From: Polaribacter sp.
GTDB lineage: Bacteria > Bacteroidota > Bacteroidia > Flavobacteriales > Flavobacteriaceae
Reading direction: 5' to 3'
Length of the DNA stretch: 62,963 bases
NCBI GenBank assembly: GCA_028336245.1
Contig: JAOKTT010000006.1
Location: forward strand, 1 to 62,963
Part shown: positions 33,035-42,187 of the stretch, piece after piece
How the letters are laid out: the number at the start of each line of letters is the position of its first letter
How positions within the stretch are numbered: position 1 is the stretch's first letter
Notes under the pieces: model-generated
Told to the model about the DNA's origin: nothing
The model's database searches: none
What the model saw: only the letters and a program-made list of their open reading frames with translations
Translations under genes and position numbers: made by a program

Positions 33035-33283
33035 ATGAGAATTAAATATAATAGAACTTCAACGATTCAACAACAAGGAAATAGATTTCAGTTAGATAAG
33101 GATAATTACGATTTAACAATCTTTGATAAAGGTGTAAGTGGTAAGATTCCCTTTTCTGAAAGAGAAGGTGGTATTAAACTAACTCAATTAGTTAATGAGG
33201 GTAAGGTTACAGATAATACGAAAGAAACAAGGGTCGGTTCGAATCCTGCCACCCCGACTTACGAAATCCAATCAGTAAAATGA
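33035..33283 (+). pseudogene. Truncated serine recombinase running through attR
   Basis: The first roughly 60 residues are the start of a resolvase/invertase catalytic domain: IKYNRTSTIQQQGNRF with the nucleophilic Ser, then LTIFDKGVSGKIPFSEREGG. The homology breaks near 33222. The last residues (VGSNPATPTYEIQ) are just translated attR and chromosome. The remaining catalytic core and DNA-binding domain are missing, so it cannot be active. The right end of the element has thus lost material, or carries this fragment for its upstream repeats. Confidence 0.75.
33236..33258 (+). repeat. attR: 23-bp direct repeat
   Basis: Exact copy of 25049-25071. It marks the right end of the integrative element and lacks the rest of the tRNA. 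Confidence 0.9.
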
Positions 33284-33294
33284 TTGGATTTTTT
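33264..33294 (+). terminator. Displaced native terminator of tRNA-Pro
   Basis: AAATCCAATCA (33264-33274) pairs perfectly with TGATTGGATTT (33281-33291), followed by T. It begins 6 bp after attR, just where a terminator of the uninterrupted tRNA-Pro gene would lie. Confidence 0.75.
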
Positions 33295-33626
33295 GTTTAA
33301 AAATGCAGCGGTATTATACTCTAGCTTTGCAACGGTCTCAGGCGCTTCAAAAATTAAGAGAACGCCCCTTTCATAAAGTAGCGCATATTCCTAAAAAATT
33401 AAGTGTTTAAATTTTAAAAATGCTCCTTGTTTTAAACTAGGAAATTATACAAAGTCCCAATTTATACTTGTGGACCAGATACTAATCAAACACACCGCTT
33501 ATAAATACTGCTATACTTCAATATATAAAAATGCACAAGCACGTATTTAAATGAACCATAAGAATCCTAAAGCTGCAAAGTAGTGCACAACAGCCCCTTA
33601 TAAGGGGTGTAATTAACATAAAATTA
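33295..33626. other. Noncoding stretch right of the element
   Basis: About 330 bp with no convincing gene. It holds a 35-codon frame (33303-33410, MQRYYTLALQRSQALQKLRE) of unknown meaning, possibly a relic, and a 14-bp perfect palindrome CCCCTTATAAGGGG (33594-33607) upstream of the tetR promoter region. Confidence 0.4.
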
Positions 33627-33669
33627 TTGTTTAACAAAAGTGTAATTTTATTAAACATTCGTATCTTTA
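33627..33669 (+). promoter_or_regulatory. Shared operator motif and promoter of the first photoprotection operon
   Basis: TTGTTTAA (33627-33634), exactly 16 bp, TTAAACAT (33651-33658): an inverted repeat with a 7-bp perfect core, found again with the same spacing at 42188-42219. TATCTTTA (33662-33669) is a near-consensus -7 element 18 bp before the tetR ATG. Confidence 0.65.
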
Positions 33670-33686
33670 CCTAAAATTTAATATTT

Positions 33687-34349
33687 ATGGCACGCAAGAA
33701 AAACATTAGCAAAGACCACTTAATTTCTTGGTACATGGAGTTTGTACTAGAACACAACCACCATCCAAAATCTGTATTTAGCTTCGCAAAAGAGTATAAT
33801 TTTGAAGAAGCAGATTTCTATAAATTCTTTGGTTCTTTTGAAGCAATTGAACAGTCTATTTTTGGAGAATTCTTTAACAACACGATAAAAATGTTAGCGA
33901 AAAGTGAAGAATACCCAAATTATGATGCGCGGAATAAATTATTAAGTTTCTATTTTACCTTTTTTGAGTTGCTAACAGCAAACAGAAGTTATGTAGTATA
34001 TGCTTTGCGTGGTAATGAGAGTGTTCTCAAATTAACCTCTTTAAAATTATTAAAAGATCTAAAGCAAGACTTCAAAACCTTTGCAAACAATATTGGAATT
34101 GAAAAAATAGATTTACAACAAGAACAACTTGTTAAAATTCAAGAAAAGACGACTCAAGAGTCTTCTTGGATTCAAATGGTACTGACCTTAAAATTTTGGA
34201 TAGACGACACCTCTGCCTCGTTTGAGAAAACAGATATTTTTATCGAAAAATCTGTCAATTCGCGTTTTGACCTATTAGATATAAAACCACTCAAAAGTCT
34301 TCTTGACTTTGGGAAATTCATTTTAAAAGAAAAAGTAAACTTCAATTAG
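33687..34349 (+). CDS. TetR/AcrR family regulator heading the photoprotection locus
   Basis: 220 aa. The N-terminal 55 residues are a TetR HTH, with SVFSFAKEYNFEEADFYKFFGS as helices 2-3. The rest is the all-helical ligand/dimer domain (FYFTFFELLTANRSYVVYAL), as in Bacteroidota regulators placed before UbiB-like kinases. First gene of the operon, 7 bp before the kinase-like gene. It is the only regulator in the 14-kb locus and therefore the best candidate to bind the inverted repeats at 33627 and 42188. The ligand is unknown. Confidence 0.82.
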   Translation: MARKKNISKDHLISWYMEFVLEHNHHPKSVFSFAKEYNFEEADFYKFFGSFEAIEQSIFGEFFNNTIKMLAKSEEYPNYDARNKLLSFYFTFFELLTANRSYVVYALRGNESVLKLTSLKLLKDLKQDFKTFANNIGIEKIDLQQEQLVKIQEKTTQESSWIQMVLTLKFWIDDTSASFEKTDIFIEKSVNSRFDLLDIKPLKSLLDFGKFILKEKVNFN

Positions 34350-34356
34350 AGAAGCT

Positions 34357-35661
34357 ATGAAAACAATCGATTCGATCCCCACCTCCAAAATACAACGTGC
34401 CTCAAAATTAGTAACTACAGGTGCAAAAATTGGTGTGAATTATTTAAAATATTATGGTGATAAATTTACCAAATCAGAACTTGAAGCAAAAGAGAACTTA
34501 AACAAAAATAATGCTGAAGACATTTACAATGGTCTGCAACAGTTAAAAGGAAGTGCCCTGAAAGTTGCGCAGATGTTGAGTATGGAAAAAAGTGTTTTAC
34601 CAAGAGCGTATGTAGAAAAGTTTTCACTTTCTCAGTTTTCTGTACCTCCATTATCTCCGGCTTTGGTTGTAAAAACCTTCAAAAACTACTTTGGAAAAGA
34701 CCCAAGTCACATTTACGATAAATTCGATACTGTTTCTGTAAATGCGGCGAGTATTGGCCAAGTGCACAAGGCTGAAAAAGATGGGAAAAAATTAGCCATA
34801 AAAATCCAGTACCCTGGAATTGCAGATAGTATTACTTCAGATTTATCAATGGTAAAACCTATTGCTGTTAAAATGTTTAATATTAGAGGAAAGGATTCTG
34901 ATCGGTACTTTAAAGAAGTAGAAAGTAAGCTAGTGGAAGAAACAGACTATGTCTTAGAAGTCGCACAAAGCAAAGCAATCGTTGCTGCTTGTAAACACAT
35001 TCCGAACCTCAATTTTCCGAATTACTATTCAGAATTGTCTTCGGACAGAATCATTACCATGGACTGGATGAATGGCCTGCATTTATCGGAGTTTAAAACA
35101 AGTGATCAAAACATTTCTAACAAATTAGCACAAGCGCTGTGGGACTTTTACATGTTCCAAATTCATACCTTAAAGAAAGTACACGCAGATCCGCATCCTG
35201 GAAACTTTTTAGTCTCTCCAGAAAATGAACTGATCGTCATTGACTTTGGTTGCATGAAAACGATTCCTTTATCGTTTTATACACCCTATTTCGAATTAGC
35301 AAAACCTGCATGTATCAATGATCCTGTCATTTTTGAAAAAAAATTATTTGAATTAGAAATTTTAAGAGAAGACGACTCTCCCGAGGAATTAGACTTTTTC
35401 AGAGCGATGTTTCATGAGATGTTAAGTCTGTTTACACAACCTTTTCACGAAGAAGAATTTGATTTCTCAGATGATGGATTTTTTGGTAAGATTTCGGACT
35501 TAGGCAGTAAATACATGAAGAGCTCTGAGTTAAAAAATATGAATGGAAACAGAGGTTCTAAGCACTTTATCTATATCAACAGAACTTTTTTTGGATTGTA
35601 TAATTTAATGCACGATTTACAAGGAAAAGATATAAAAATAAATAACTATAAAAATCTATAA
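34357..35661 (+). CDS. ABC1/AarF/UbiB family atypical kinase
   Basis: 434 aa of the ABC1 (UbiB/COQ8) protein-kinase-like family. The family signature KxGQ reads LKVAQMLSMEK here (69-72, Ala for Gly). The Ala-rich loop NAASIGQVHKAE, the lysine of VAIK-type LAIKIQYPG, catalytic HADPHPGNF (about 276) and metal-binding IDFGCM follow. No C-terminal membrane helices, unlike UbiB itself. Homologs support quinone or isoprenoid-lipid metabolism and light-stress tolerance in plastids, which fits the photolyase neighbours. It overlaps the next gene by 1 bp. Confidence 0.9.
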   Translation: MKTIDSIPTSKIQRASKLVTTGAKIGVNYLKYYGDKFTKSELEAKENLNKNNAEDIYNGLQQLKGSALKVAQMLSMEKSVLPRAYVEKFSLSQFSVPPLSPALVVKTFKNYFGKDPSHIYDKFDTVSVNAASIGQVHKAEKDGKKLAIKIQYPGIADSITSDLSMVKPIAVKMFNIRGKDSDRYFKEVESKLVEETDYVLEVAQSKAIVAACKHIPNLNFPNYYSELSSDRIITMDWMNGLHLSEFKTSDQNISNKLAQALWDFYMFQIHTLKKVHADPHPGNFLVSPENELIVIDFGCMKTIPLSFYTPYFELAKPACINDPVIFEKKLFELEILREDDSPEELDFFRAMFHEMLSLFTQPFHEEEFDFSDDGFFGKISDLGSKYMKSSELKNMNGNRGSKHFIYINRTFFGLYNLMHDLQGKDIKINNYKNL

Positions 35662-36284
35662 TGGCTTTTTTCAATTTTAATGATATTCAGAATTTAGAGA
35701 AAATCTATAAAATAAACTTGATAAATAGCTGTTCAGGATTTAAATCCGCCAATTTATTAGGTTCGATTTCAGAAGAGGGAATTGCCAATGTTGGTGTTTT
35801 TAGTTCGGTTACACATTTAGGCTCCAAACCACCAACCTTAGGTTTTATTTTAAGACCGACAACAGTGCCAAGAGATACTTATAAAAACATGAAAGATATG
35901 GGTGTTTTCACCATCAATCATATTCATGAAAGTATTATTGAAGATGCACATCACACTTCTGCCAAGTACCCCAAAGAAGTATCGGAATTTGACATGACCA
36001 ACTTAGAACCTGAATACAAGGGTGCATTCAAGGCTCCTTTTGTAAAAGGTGCGCCCGTGCAAATGAGTATGAAGTTTATAGAAGAAGTATACGTGCCCTC
36101 GAACGATGTATTGCTTATTGTCTCCCAAATTCAAGAGTTGTATATTGAGGATGAATTGTTGCAAGAAGATGGCTTGATTAATCTTTCTAAAGGAAACATT
36201 GTAGCTATTAATGGTTTAGACACCTATGCAATCCCTAAGTTTAAAACACAATTATCGTATCAACGACCAAAAAAATATAATTAA
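35661..36284 (+). CDS. Flavin reductase-like FMN-binding protein
   Basis: 207 aa with the split-barrel FMN-binding fold of the flavin reductase family: SCSGFKSANLLGSISEEGIANVGVF, then LGFILRPTTVPRDTYKNM. It may supply reduced flavin or act as an oxidoreductase within the light-stress operon. It starts inside the stop of the kinase-like gene (TAATG). Confidence 0.85.
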   Translation: MAFFNFNDIQNLEKIYKINLINSCSGFKSANLLGSISEEGIANVGVFSSVTHLGSKPPTLGFILRPTTVPRDTYKNMKDMGVFTINHIHESIIEDAHHTSAKYPKEVSEFDMTNLEPEYKGAFKAPFVKGAPVQMSMKFIEEVYVPSNDVLLIVSQIQELYIEDELLQEDGLINLSKGNIVAINGLDTYAIPKFKTQLSYQRPKKYN

Positions 36285-36290
36285 ACGTGT

Positions 36291-37712
36291 ATGAAAATTC
36301 TTGTAACAGGAGCAACAGGTTATATTGGTAAAAGGTTAATACCCCTTTTATTGAACGATGGCCATACCGTTGTTTGCGCTGTTAGAGACAAGAAAAGAGC
36401 ACAAAACTACTTTAAAGAACGTGCGAATATAATTTTAGTTTCTGCAGATTTTTTAAACGCTGAAAGCTTAGAAAATATTCCCGAGGATATTGATTTTGCC
36501 TATTACTTGATACACTCGATGTCTAATTCCGCAAAAGAGTTTCATATTTTAGAAGAAAAATGTGCTTTTAATTTCAAACGTTTTGCTGAAAAAACAAAAT
36601 TAAAGCAAGTCATCTATTTAAGTGGAATTACCAATGACACGAAACTTTCCAAGCATCTACTATCCCGTAAAAATGTGGAAAAGACCTTGGCTTCTAAAAT
36701 GTATGCACTCACCACATTTAAAGCGGGCATCATTGTGGGTTCAGGAAGCTCTTCTTTTGAAATTATAAGAGATATCGTAGAAAAACTTCCAGCGATGATT
36801 GCACCCAAATGGTTGAACACGAAAACACAACCACTCGGAATTAGAGATGTACTTTCCTTTTTGCACAGGGCACTCAACAAGAAAGAATTATTCAATACCT
36901 CCTATGATGTTTTCGGACCAGAAATACTTACCTATAAAGAAATGTTACTGGAATTTGCAGCGGTTAGAAAACTAAAAAGACGGATTTTAATTGTGCCTGT
37001 AATGACTCCAAAACTATCCTCTTACTGGTTGTATTTTGTGACCTCCACCTCCTATAAACTTGCTACTTCTCTTGTGAATTCAATGGGTGTTGAAGTCATT
37101 GGAAATAAAAGTGACATCAATAAAATTTTAGATGTGCACCCCATGACCTATCGGCAAGCGGTTGAATTTGCATTCGTTAAAATAAAACAAAATAGCATTG
37201 TTTCTAGTTGGAAAGATTCCTACATCAGTAGTGGAAAATTAAAAAACTATGTACACGAATTTATAAATGTACCAAAACATGGATGTTTTAAAGATTTTAA
37301 AAAGAGAAAAATAAATAATAGGGAAAAGTTACTTGATAATATTTGGTCAATTGGTGGAGAAACAGGATGGTATTATGCTACTTTTCTATGGAAAATTCGT
37401 GGCATTGTAGATCAGTTGTTTGGAGGTGCCGGTTTGCGGAGAGGAAGAAGGCATCCCACAGAACTGTTTGCAGGAGACGCTTTAGATTTTTGGCGTGTAA
37501 TTTATGCGGATAAAGAAAACGGAAAGCTACTACTCTATGCAGAAATGATACTACCCGGAGAAGCTTGGTTAGAATTCAAAGTAGAAAAAGGAGTGCTCTA
37601 CCAAACAGCAACTTTTAGACCACATGGCCTTGGCGGGCGACTCTATTGGTACGCAGTTATGCCTTTTCATTGGTTTGTTTTTAACGGAATGATCAATAAC
37701 CTCAATACATAA
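36291..37712 (+). CDS. SDR-type NAD(P)-binding protein with DUF2867 domain
   Basis: 473 aa. The N-terminal Rossmann domain ([19 protein letters not shown], residues 2-21; VIYLSGI in the middle) belongs to the NmrA/atypical SDR group. The C-terminal DUF2867 domain (about 330-470) includes [29 protein letters not shown] and the closing [15 protein letters not shown]. Such proteins commonly sit beside photolyases in marine bacteria. The substrate is unknown. It is separated by 2 bp from the DUF2256 gene. Confidence 0.87.
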   Translation: MKILVTGATGYIGKRLIPLLLNDGHTVVCAVRDKKRAQNYFKERANIILVSADFLNAESLENIPEDIDFAYYLIHSMSNSAKEFHILEEKCAFNFKRFAEKTKLKQVIYLSGITNDTKLSKHLLSRKNVEKTLASKMYALTTFKAGIIVGSGSSSFEIIRDIVEKLPAMIAPKWLNTKTQPLGIRDVLSFLHRALNKKELFNTSYDVFGPEILTYKEMLLEFAAVRKLKRRILIVPVMTPKLSSYWLYFVTSTSYKLATSLVNSMGVEVIGNKSDINKILDVHPMTYRQAVEFAFVKIKQNSIVSSWKDSYISSGKLKNYVHEFINVPKHGCFKDFKKRKINNREKLLDNIWSIGGETGWYYATFLWKIRGIVDQLFGGAGLRRGRRHPTELFAGDALDFWRVIYADKENGKLLLYAEMILPGEAWLEFKVEKGVLYQTATFRPHGLGGRLYWYAVMPFHWFVFNGMINNLNT

Positions 37713-37714
37713 TA

Positions 37715-37855
37715 TTGAAAAAAAAACACTTACCACAAAAGACCTGTTTGGTCTGTAAGCTTCCTTTTACTTGGAGAAAGAAATGGGAAAAAAATTGGGA
37801 AGAAGTAAAATATTGTAGCGAAAAATGCAGAAGAAACAAGAAAACACAGCTTTAA
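37715..37855 (+). CDS. DUF2256 zinc-ribbon protein, TTG start
   Basis: 46 aa. TTG at 37715 gives [11 protein letters not shown], the usual N-terminus of the family; no ATG exists in frame. Four cysteines (11, 14, 34, 38) in [14 protein letters not shown] and [10 protein letters not shown] form the zinc site. DUF2256 is a known companion of, or fusion to, cryptochrome/photolyase genes. It begins 2 bp after the SDR gene and overlaps cryDASH by 31 bp. Easily missed because of its length and start codon. Confidence 0.88.
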   Translation: MKKKHLPQKTCLVCKLPFTWRKKWEKNWEEVKYCSEKCRRNKKTQL

Positions 37856-39135
37856 TATGGTTTCGTAATAATTTACGGGTTCATGACAATCTCTCTTTAA
37901 AAAAAGCAACAGAAAACCACTCTAAAGTCATTGCTGTTTACTTTTTTGATCCAAAACTATTTAAAACAGATGCTTTTGGATTTCAAAAAACAGCAAAGTT
38001 TAGAGCAAAATTTCTATTGGAAACAATTACAGACTTAAAAAAAAATTTAGAGGCACTAAACATCACATTGCTTACTTATTTTGAGAGTCCTGAAAACAGA
38101 ATACATGTGCTTTGTGATGCACTGTCCATCTCTACTATTTATACTCAAAAAGAATGGACTCGAGAAGAGGTTTCCACAGAGAACTTAATCAACAGTACTC
38201 TTTCTGACACCGTGCACTTTACGGCAGACTACGATCAGTTTTTATACCATCCAGACGCAGTATCCAAGGATTTTTCTAAAATTCCAGATGTCTTTACCAT
38301 CTTTAGAAAAAAATTAGAAAAAACAGTGAAAATTGACGGTGAATTGTCAGCGTCTAAACTTCCAAAAGAAAACTTAATTAGCACAGCAACGGTAGTCCCT
38401 ACAATGGAGACTTTGGGTTTTTCTAATTTTAAAACTGCTACAAAAACAGCTTTTCCTTTTGCCGGAGGTGAAACAGCTGCATTCGAAAGACTACAGACCT
38501 ACTTTTTTGAAACAAAAAAGGTTTCCAATTATAAAAAGACAAGAAACGGTCTAATCGGGGCCGACTATAGCACAAAATTTTCTCCTTGGTTAGCCAATGG
38601 GAGTCTGTCTGCGAAAACGATCTATTGGAAGATAAAGGCGTATGAGTCCGAATTTGGTGCAAATCAATCCACCTATTGGGTTGTTTTTGAATTAATTTGG
38701 AGGGACTATTTTAAATATATTTCCTTGAAATACACTTCTAAAATTTTTAAAATAGGGGGTATCTTGAAGAAAAACTATCATTGGAATACGGACCAAAAAA
38801 CGATTCAGCAATGGATACAGGGGGAAACCAAAGATGACTTTGTAAATGCAAATATGATAGAACTCCGAGAAACGGGTTTTATGAGTAACCGAGGACGTCA
38901 GAACGTAGCTTCTTACTTTGCGAAAGAACTTTTATTAGACTGGAGAATTGGCGCTGCTTACTTCGAATCGATGTTAATCGATTACGATGTACATAGTAAT
39001 TACGGCAATTGGATGTATGTTGCAGGTGTCGGAAATGATCCGAGAGATCGAAAATTTAATACGCAACTGCAAGCGGAACGCTACGATCAAAATCATAAAT
39101 ACCGAAAACTTTGGTTAGAAAAAACATTATTTTAA
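37825..39135 (+). CDS. DASH-type cryptochrome
   Basis: 436 aa. N-terminal alpha/beta antenna domain ([20 protein letters not shown]) and C-terminal FAD domain with the DASH-specific [18 protein letters not shown] and [13 protein letters not shown]. The flavin pocket [20 protein letters not shown] is intact. DASH proteins repair CPDs in single-stranded DNA and may signal; the antenna is usually MTHF, whose pterin comes from a FolE pathway (folE at 43002). One base separates it from the next gene. Confidence 0.92.
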   Translation: MQKKQENTALIWFRNNLRVHDNLSLKKATENHSKVIAVYFFDPKLFKTDAFGFQKTAKFRAKFLLETITDLKKNLEALNITLLTYFESPENRIHVLCDALSISTIYTQKEWTREEVSTENLINSTLSDTVHFTADYDQFLYHPDAVSKDFSKIPDVFTIFRKKLEKTVKIDGELSASKLPKENLISTATVVPTMETLGFSNFKTATKTAFPFAGGETAAFERLQTYFFETKKVSNYKKTRNGLIGADYSTKFSPWLANGSLSAKTIYWKIKAYESEFGANQSTYWVVFELIWRDYFKYISLKYTSKIFKIGGILKKNYHWNTDQKTIQQWIQGETKDDFVNANMIELRETGFMSNRGRQNVASYFAKELLLDWRIGAAYFESMLIDYDVHSNYGNWMYVAGVGNDPRDRKFNTQLQAERYDQNHKYRKLWLEKTLF

Positions 39136-39136
39136 A

Positions 39137-40669
39137 ATGAAGAAACTGCGCTTAATTTTAGGAGACCAACTCAACAGGCAACACTCTTGGTTTTTCGAGA
39201 CCAATACAGAAGTGACCTACTGCATGTTTGAAATGCGACAGGAAACGGACTATGTAACGCATCATATTCAAAAAGTAGTGGGTTTTTTTGCCGCCATGAG
39301 GACTTTCGCTCAAGAACTTCAAGACACCGGCCATAAGGTTGTTTATTACCGCATCAATGATGCCAATAATACCCAAAATTTAATAGAAAATTTAACGGCT
39401 TTACTTGAGGAACATCGAATTGAGAAGTTGGAGTATTTAGCTCCTGATGAATACCGTCTGGATGCCCAACTGAAATCCTTTTGCAGCACTTTGAACCTCC
39501 AAACTGATGTTTTTTCTTCCGAACACTTTTATACCGAAAGGGAGGACTTGGCTACCTTCTTCAAAGGTAAAAAACAATTTTTGATGGAACATTTTTATCG
39601 CAACATGCGAAAAAAACATCAAATTTTAATGGTTGACAAGCAACCAGAGGGAGGAAAATGGAACTATGATGCCAGCAATCGAAAAAAATGGAAAGGAGAG
39701 GCGTTAATTCCACAAGAAATCACTTTCGATATCAATGTATCGGACATTTTAGCGGAAATTAAAGAAGCAGGCATTAAAACTATTGGAAAAATCAATCCAA
39801 ACTACTTTGAGTATCCTATTTCTAGAGCGCAAGCATTGCAGCAACTTGCTTATTTCTGCGAACACTTATTGGTTCATTTTGGCGATTATCAGGATGCCAT
39901 GCATACCGATAAAATCTACTTATTTCACAGTAGAATATCATTTGCTATGAATTCAAAAATAATCGCTCCAAAGGAGGTGGTTACAGCTGTCCTAGAAACC
40001 TATAGAAAACAAGAGGATGCAATCGACATTTCGCAAGTAGAAGGTTTTATTAGACAAATTTTAGGCTGGCGCGAATATATGAGAGGCATGTATTGGATGC
40101 TCATGCCGAACTATAAAAAAGAGAATTTTCTTGAAAACAAGAACAAATTACCAGACTTCTTTTGGACGGGAGAAACAAAAATGAATTGTTTGAAAAATGC
40201 AATTCATAATTCTTTAGACAATGGATATGCACACCACATTCAGCGCCTAATGATTACTGGGAATTTTGCACTGCTTACACAAATTCATCCAGATGAAATT
40301 GATGCCTGGTATTTGGGTATTTATGTAGATGCTATTGAATGGGTGCAATTGCCAAATACTCGTGGGATGAGCCAGTTTGCAGATGGCGGGAAAATAGCGA
40401 CCAAACCTTATGTATCTTCTGGAAGTTACATCGGGAAAATGAGTAATTATTGCGATGCGTGTATCTACAATAAAACGAAGAAGTTTGAAGACGATGCGTG
40501 TCCTTTTAATACACTTTACTGGAATTTTTTAGAGGAAAAACAAGAAAAACTAAAGGCAAACTTTAGAATGAAAATGATGTACAGTGTATTGAACAAAATG
40601 TCTAATGAAGATCGAATCAAGATTGCAGAAAAAGCAAATCATATTATAGAAAATATAGATGCATATTAA
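39137..40669 (+). CDS. Iron-sulfur bacterial (6-4) photolyase, FeS-BCP/PhrB type
   Basis: 510 aa, starting with LRLILGDQLNRQHSWF as in this family. The four [4Fe-4S] cysteines are Cys351 (KMNCLK), Cys439 and Cys442 (NYCDACIYN) and Cys455 (DACPF). Their spacing (88, 3, 13) equals that of the characterised Agrobacterium PhrB. YAHHIQRLMITGNFAL and the flavin region NTRGMSQFADGG agree. Expected to repair (6-4) photoproducts. It overlaps the following gene by 11 bp. Confidence 0.92.
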   Translation: MKKLRLILGDQLNRQHSWFFETNTEVTYCMFEMRQETDYVTHHIQKVVGFFAAMRTFAQELQDTGHKVVYYRINDANNTQNLIENLTALLEEHRIEKLEYLAPDEYRLDAQLKSFCSTLNLQTDVFSSEHFYTEREDLATFFKGKKQFLMEHFYRNMRKKHQILMVDKQPEGGKWNYDASNRKKWKGEALIPQEITFDINVSDILAEIKEAGIKTIGKINPNYFEYPISRAQALQQLAYFCEHLLVHFGDYQDAMHTDKIYLFHSRISFAMNSKIIAPKEVVTAVLETYRKQEDAIDISQVEGFIRQILGWREYMRGMYWMLMPNYKKENFLENKNKLPDFFWTGETKMNCLKNAIHNSLDNGYAHHIQRLMITGNFALLTQIHPDEIDAWYLGIYVDAIEWVQLPNTRGMSQFADGGKIATKPYVSSGSYIGKMSNYCDACIYNKTKKFEDDACPFNTLYWNFLEEKQEKLKANFRMKMMYSVLNKMSNEDRIKIAEKANHIIENIDAY

Positions 40670-42149
40670 CAAAGAGGAAATACATGTTGTTTGGTTTAAA
40701 CGTGATTTGCGTTTGCAAGATAATGAGGCAATTCAAAATGCATTGGCATCCAATAAACGCGTTCTTTTTTTATATGTCTTTGAAAATTCTTTAATCGCTG
40801 ATCCTCATTATGACCAGCGCCATTGGAATTTCATCAAGCAATCTATTACCGCTTTAAACCTTGAACTAAAAAAATACAATACCAAAATACTGTGTGTGCA
40901 AACAGAGGTGGTAAACGCCTTCAATCAAATTTTTAATTCTTTTAAAATTGATACTGTATTTTCTCATCAAGAAACCGGTCTTTTAATTACTTACAATCGA
41001 GATAAAGAGTTTACCAGGTACTGCAGAAATAATTCAGTAGCTTGGAAAGAAAACAATAACAATGGTGTTTTAAGAGGCTTGTTGAATAGAGCAGACTGGT
41101 TTGATAAGTGGGACGATTATATGTATGATACGCAAATCAAAAATGAATTGCATACCAAATCATTTATTTCTTTTGAAGAAATCACACAACTAGAGAAATA
41201 TTTTAAAACAGTGGATTTAGCAACTCCAAAACATCTTTATTTTCAAAAAGGAGGTACAAAAATGGCCTGGAGATATGCAGATACTTTTTTTGAAAAACGT
41301 CATGAAAAATACATGTATAACATCTCTAAGCCCGCCTTAGCTCGCGAAAGCTGCAGTAGACTATCACCTTATCTTGCGTGGGGAAATATTTCTATCCGTC
41401 AGGTATTTCAAGAAGCTACCAAATATAAAACAGATATAAATAAACGGCACTTAAGTGCATTTATCTCCAGACTCCGGTGGCAAGCCCATTTCATTCAAAA
41501 ATTTGAAATGGAACATACCATGGAAAATGCCAGCATTAACAAAGGATATCAAAAATTAAAAAAGAGTGTTTCTTTGGAGTATCAAAAAGCTTGGGAAGCG
41601 GGAGAAACTGGATTTCCTTTGATTGATGCCTCGATGCGGTGTCTGAAAGAAACCGGCTATTTAAACTTTAGAATGCGCGCCATGGTGGTCTCTTTCTTTA
41701 CGCATATTTTATGGCAACCTTGGCAAGCCTCCTCACAGCACCTTTCCAAATTATTTTTAGACTTTGAACCCGGAATTCACTTTTCTCAATTACAAATGAA
41801 TGCTGGAGAAACCGGAATTAATATACTTCGAATTTACAACCCGATAAAAAACAGTATCGAACACGACGAAGATGGTACCTTTATAAAAAAGTGGGTTCCA
41901 GAACTTGCCCATTTGTCCATCCCTTTTATACATGAGCCTTATTTAATGACACCTTTAGATCAACAATTTAATAACTTCGAACTTGGTGTGCACTACCCTA
42001 AACCGATCGTAGACATTAAAGTAGCCCGTAAAAAAGCAAGTGATACCTTGTGGAATATGAGAAAAAATACAGCTGTACGTGAAGAAAGTGAGCGTATTTT
42101 AAAAAAACACATGCTCTCGGACAGAAATAGAGCGTTCAAGACTGACTAA
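40659..42149 (+). CDS. Photolyase/cryptochrome homolog with altered flavin pocket
   Basis: 496 aa of the photolyase superfamily (HVVWFKRDLRLQDNEAIQNA; FAD domain with SRLSPYLAWGNISIRQV and GETGFPLIDASMRCL). In the conserved flavin segment it reads DFEPGIHFSQLQMNAG (from Asp368) where the 46494 paralog has DYEMSSNVGNWQWVAG. The Asn facing flavin N5 is His374, and the proximal Trp of the electron-transfer chain is Leu378. This marks a separate, poorly characterised subgroup common in marine bacteria. DNA repair cannot be assumed. Last gene of the first operon. Confidence 0.87.
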   Translation: MHINKEEIHVVWFKRDLRLQDNEAIQNALASNKRVLFLYVFENSLIADPHYDQRHWNFIKQSITALNLELKKYNTKILCVQTEVVNAFNQIFNSFKIDTVFSHQETGLLITYNRDKEFTRYCRNNSVAWKENNNNGVLRGLLNRADWFDKWDDYMYDTQIKNELHTKSFISFEEITQLEKYFKTVDLATPKHLYFQKGGTKMAWRYADTFFEKRHEKYMYNISKPALARESCSRLSPYLAWGNISIRQVFQEATKYKTDINKRHLSAFISRLRWQAHFIQKFEMEHTMENASINKGYQKLKKSVSLEYQKAWEAGETGFPLIDASMRCLKETGYLNFRMRAMVVSFFTHILWQPWQASSQHLSKLFLDFEPGIHFSQLQMNAGETGINILRIYNPIKNSIEHDEDGTFIKKWVPELAHLSIPFIHEPYLMTPLDQQFNNFELGVHYPKPIVDIKVARKKASDTLWNMRKNTAVREESERILKKHMLSDRNRAFKTD

Positions 42150-42187
42150 TTATCCCTGCTATTCAAACGATAATGTTCTGTTAATTT

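Larger units (their letters stand above)
25072..33258. mobile_element. 8.2-kb integrative element in tRNA-Pro
   Basis: It is delimited by 23-bp direct repeats (attL 25049-25071, attR 33236-33258). The integrase sits next to attL. The interior is visibly more A+T-rich and differs in gene content from both flanks. There is no relaxase, replication protein or conjugation gene, so it is a small integrative element that must borrow transfer functions. Order: int (+), HTH and unknown (-), parB-methyltransferase (+), bPH protein (-), DUF6249 and HTH (+), decarboxylase-like and TlpA-like lipoproteins (-), truncated serine recombinase (+). Three internal repeat families link these blocks. Confidence 0.88.

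Noticed and set aside
25049-33258. Reading the element as a prophage or conjugative transposon
   Set aside because: No capsid, tail, terminase, relaxase, type IV secretion or replication gene is present.
33303-33410. 35-codon frame right of the element
   Set aside because: Composition is plausible for protein but there is no promoter, no family and no neighbour to support it; listed only as content of the gap.
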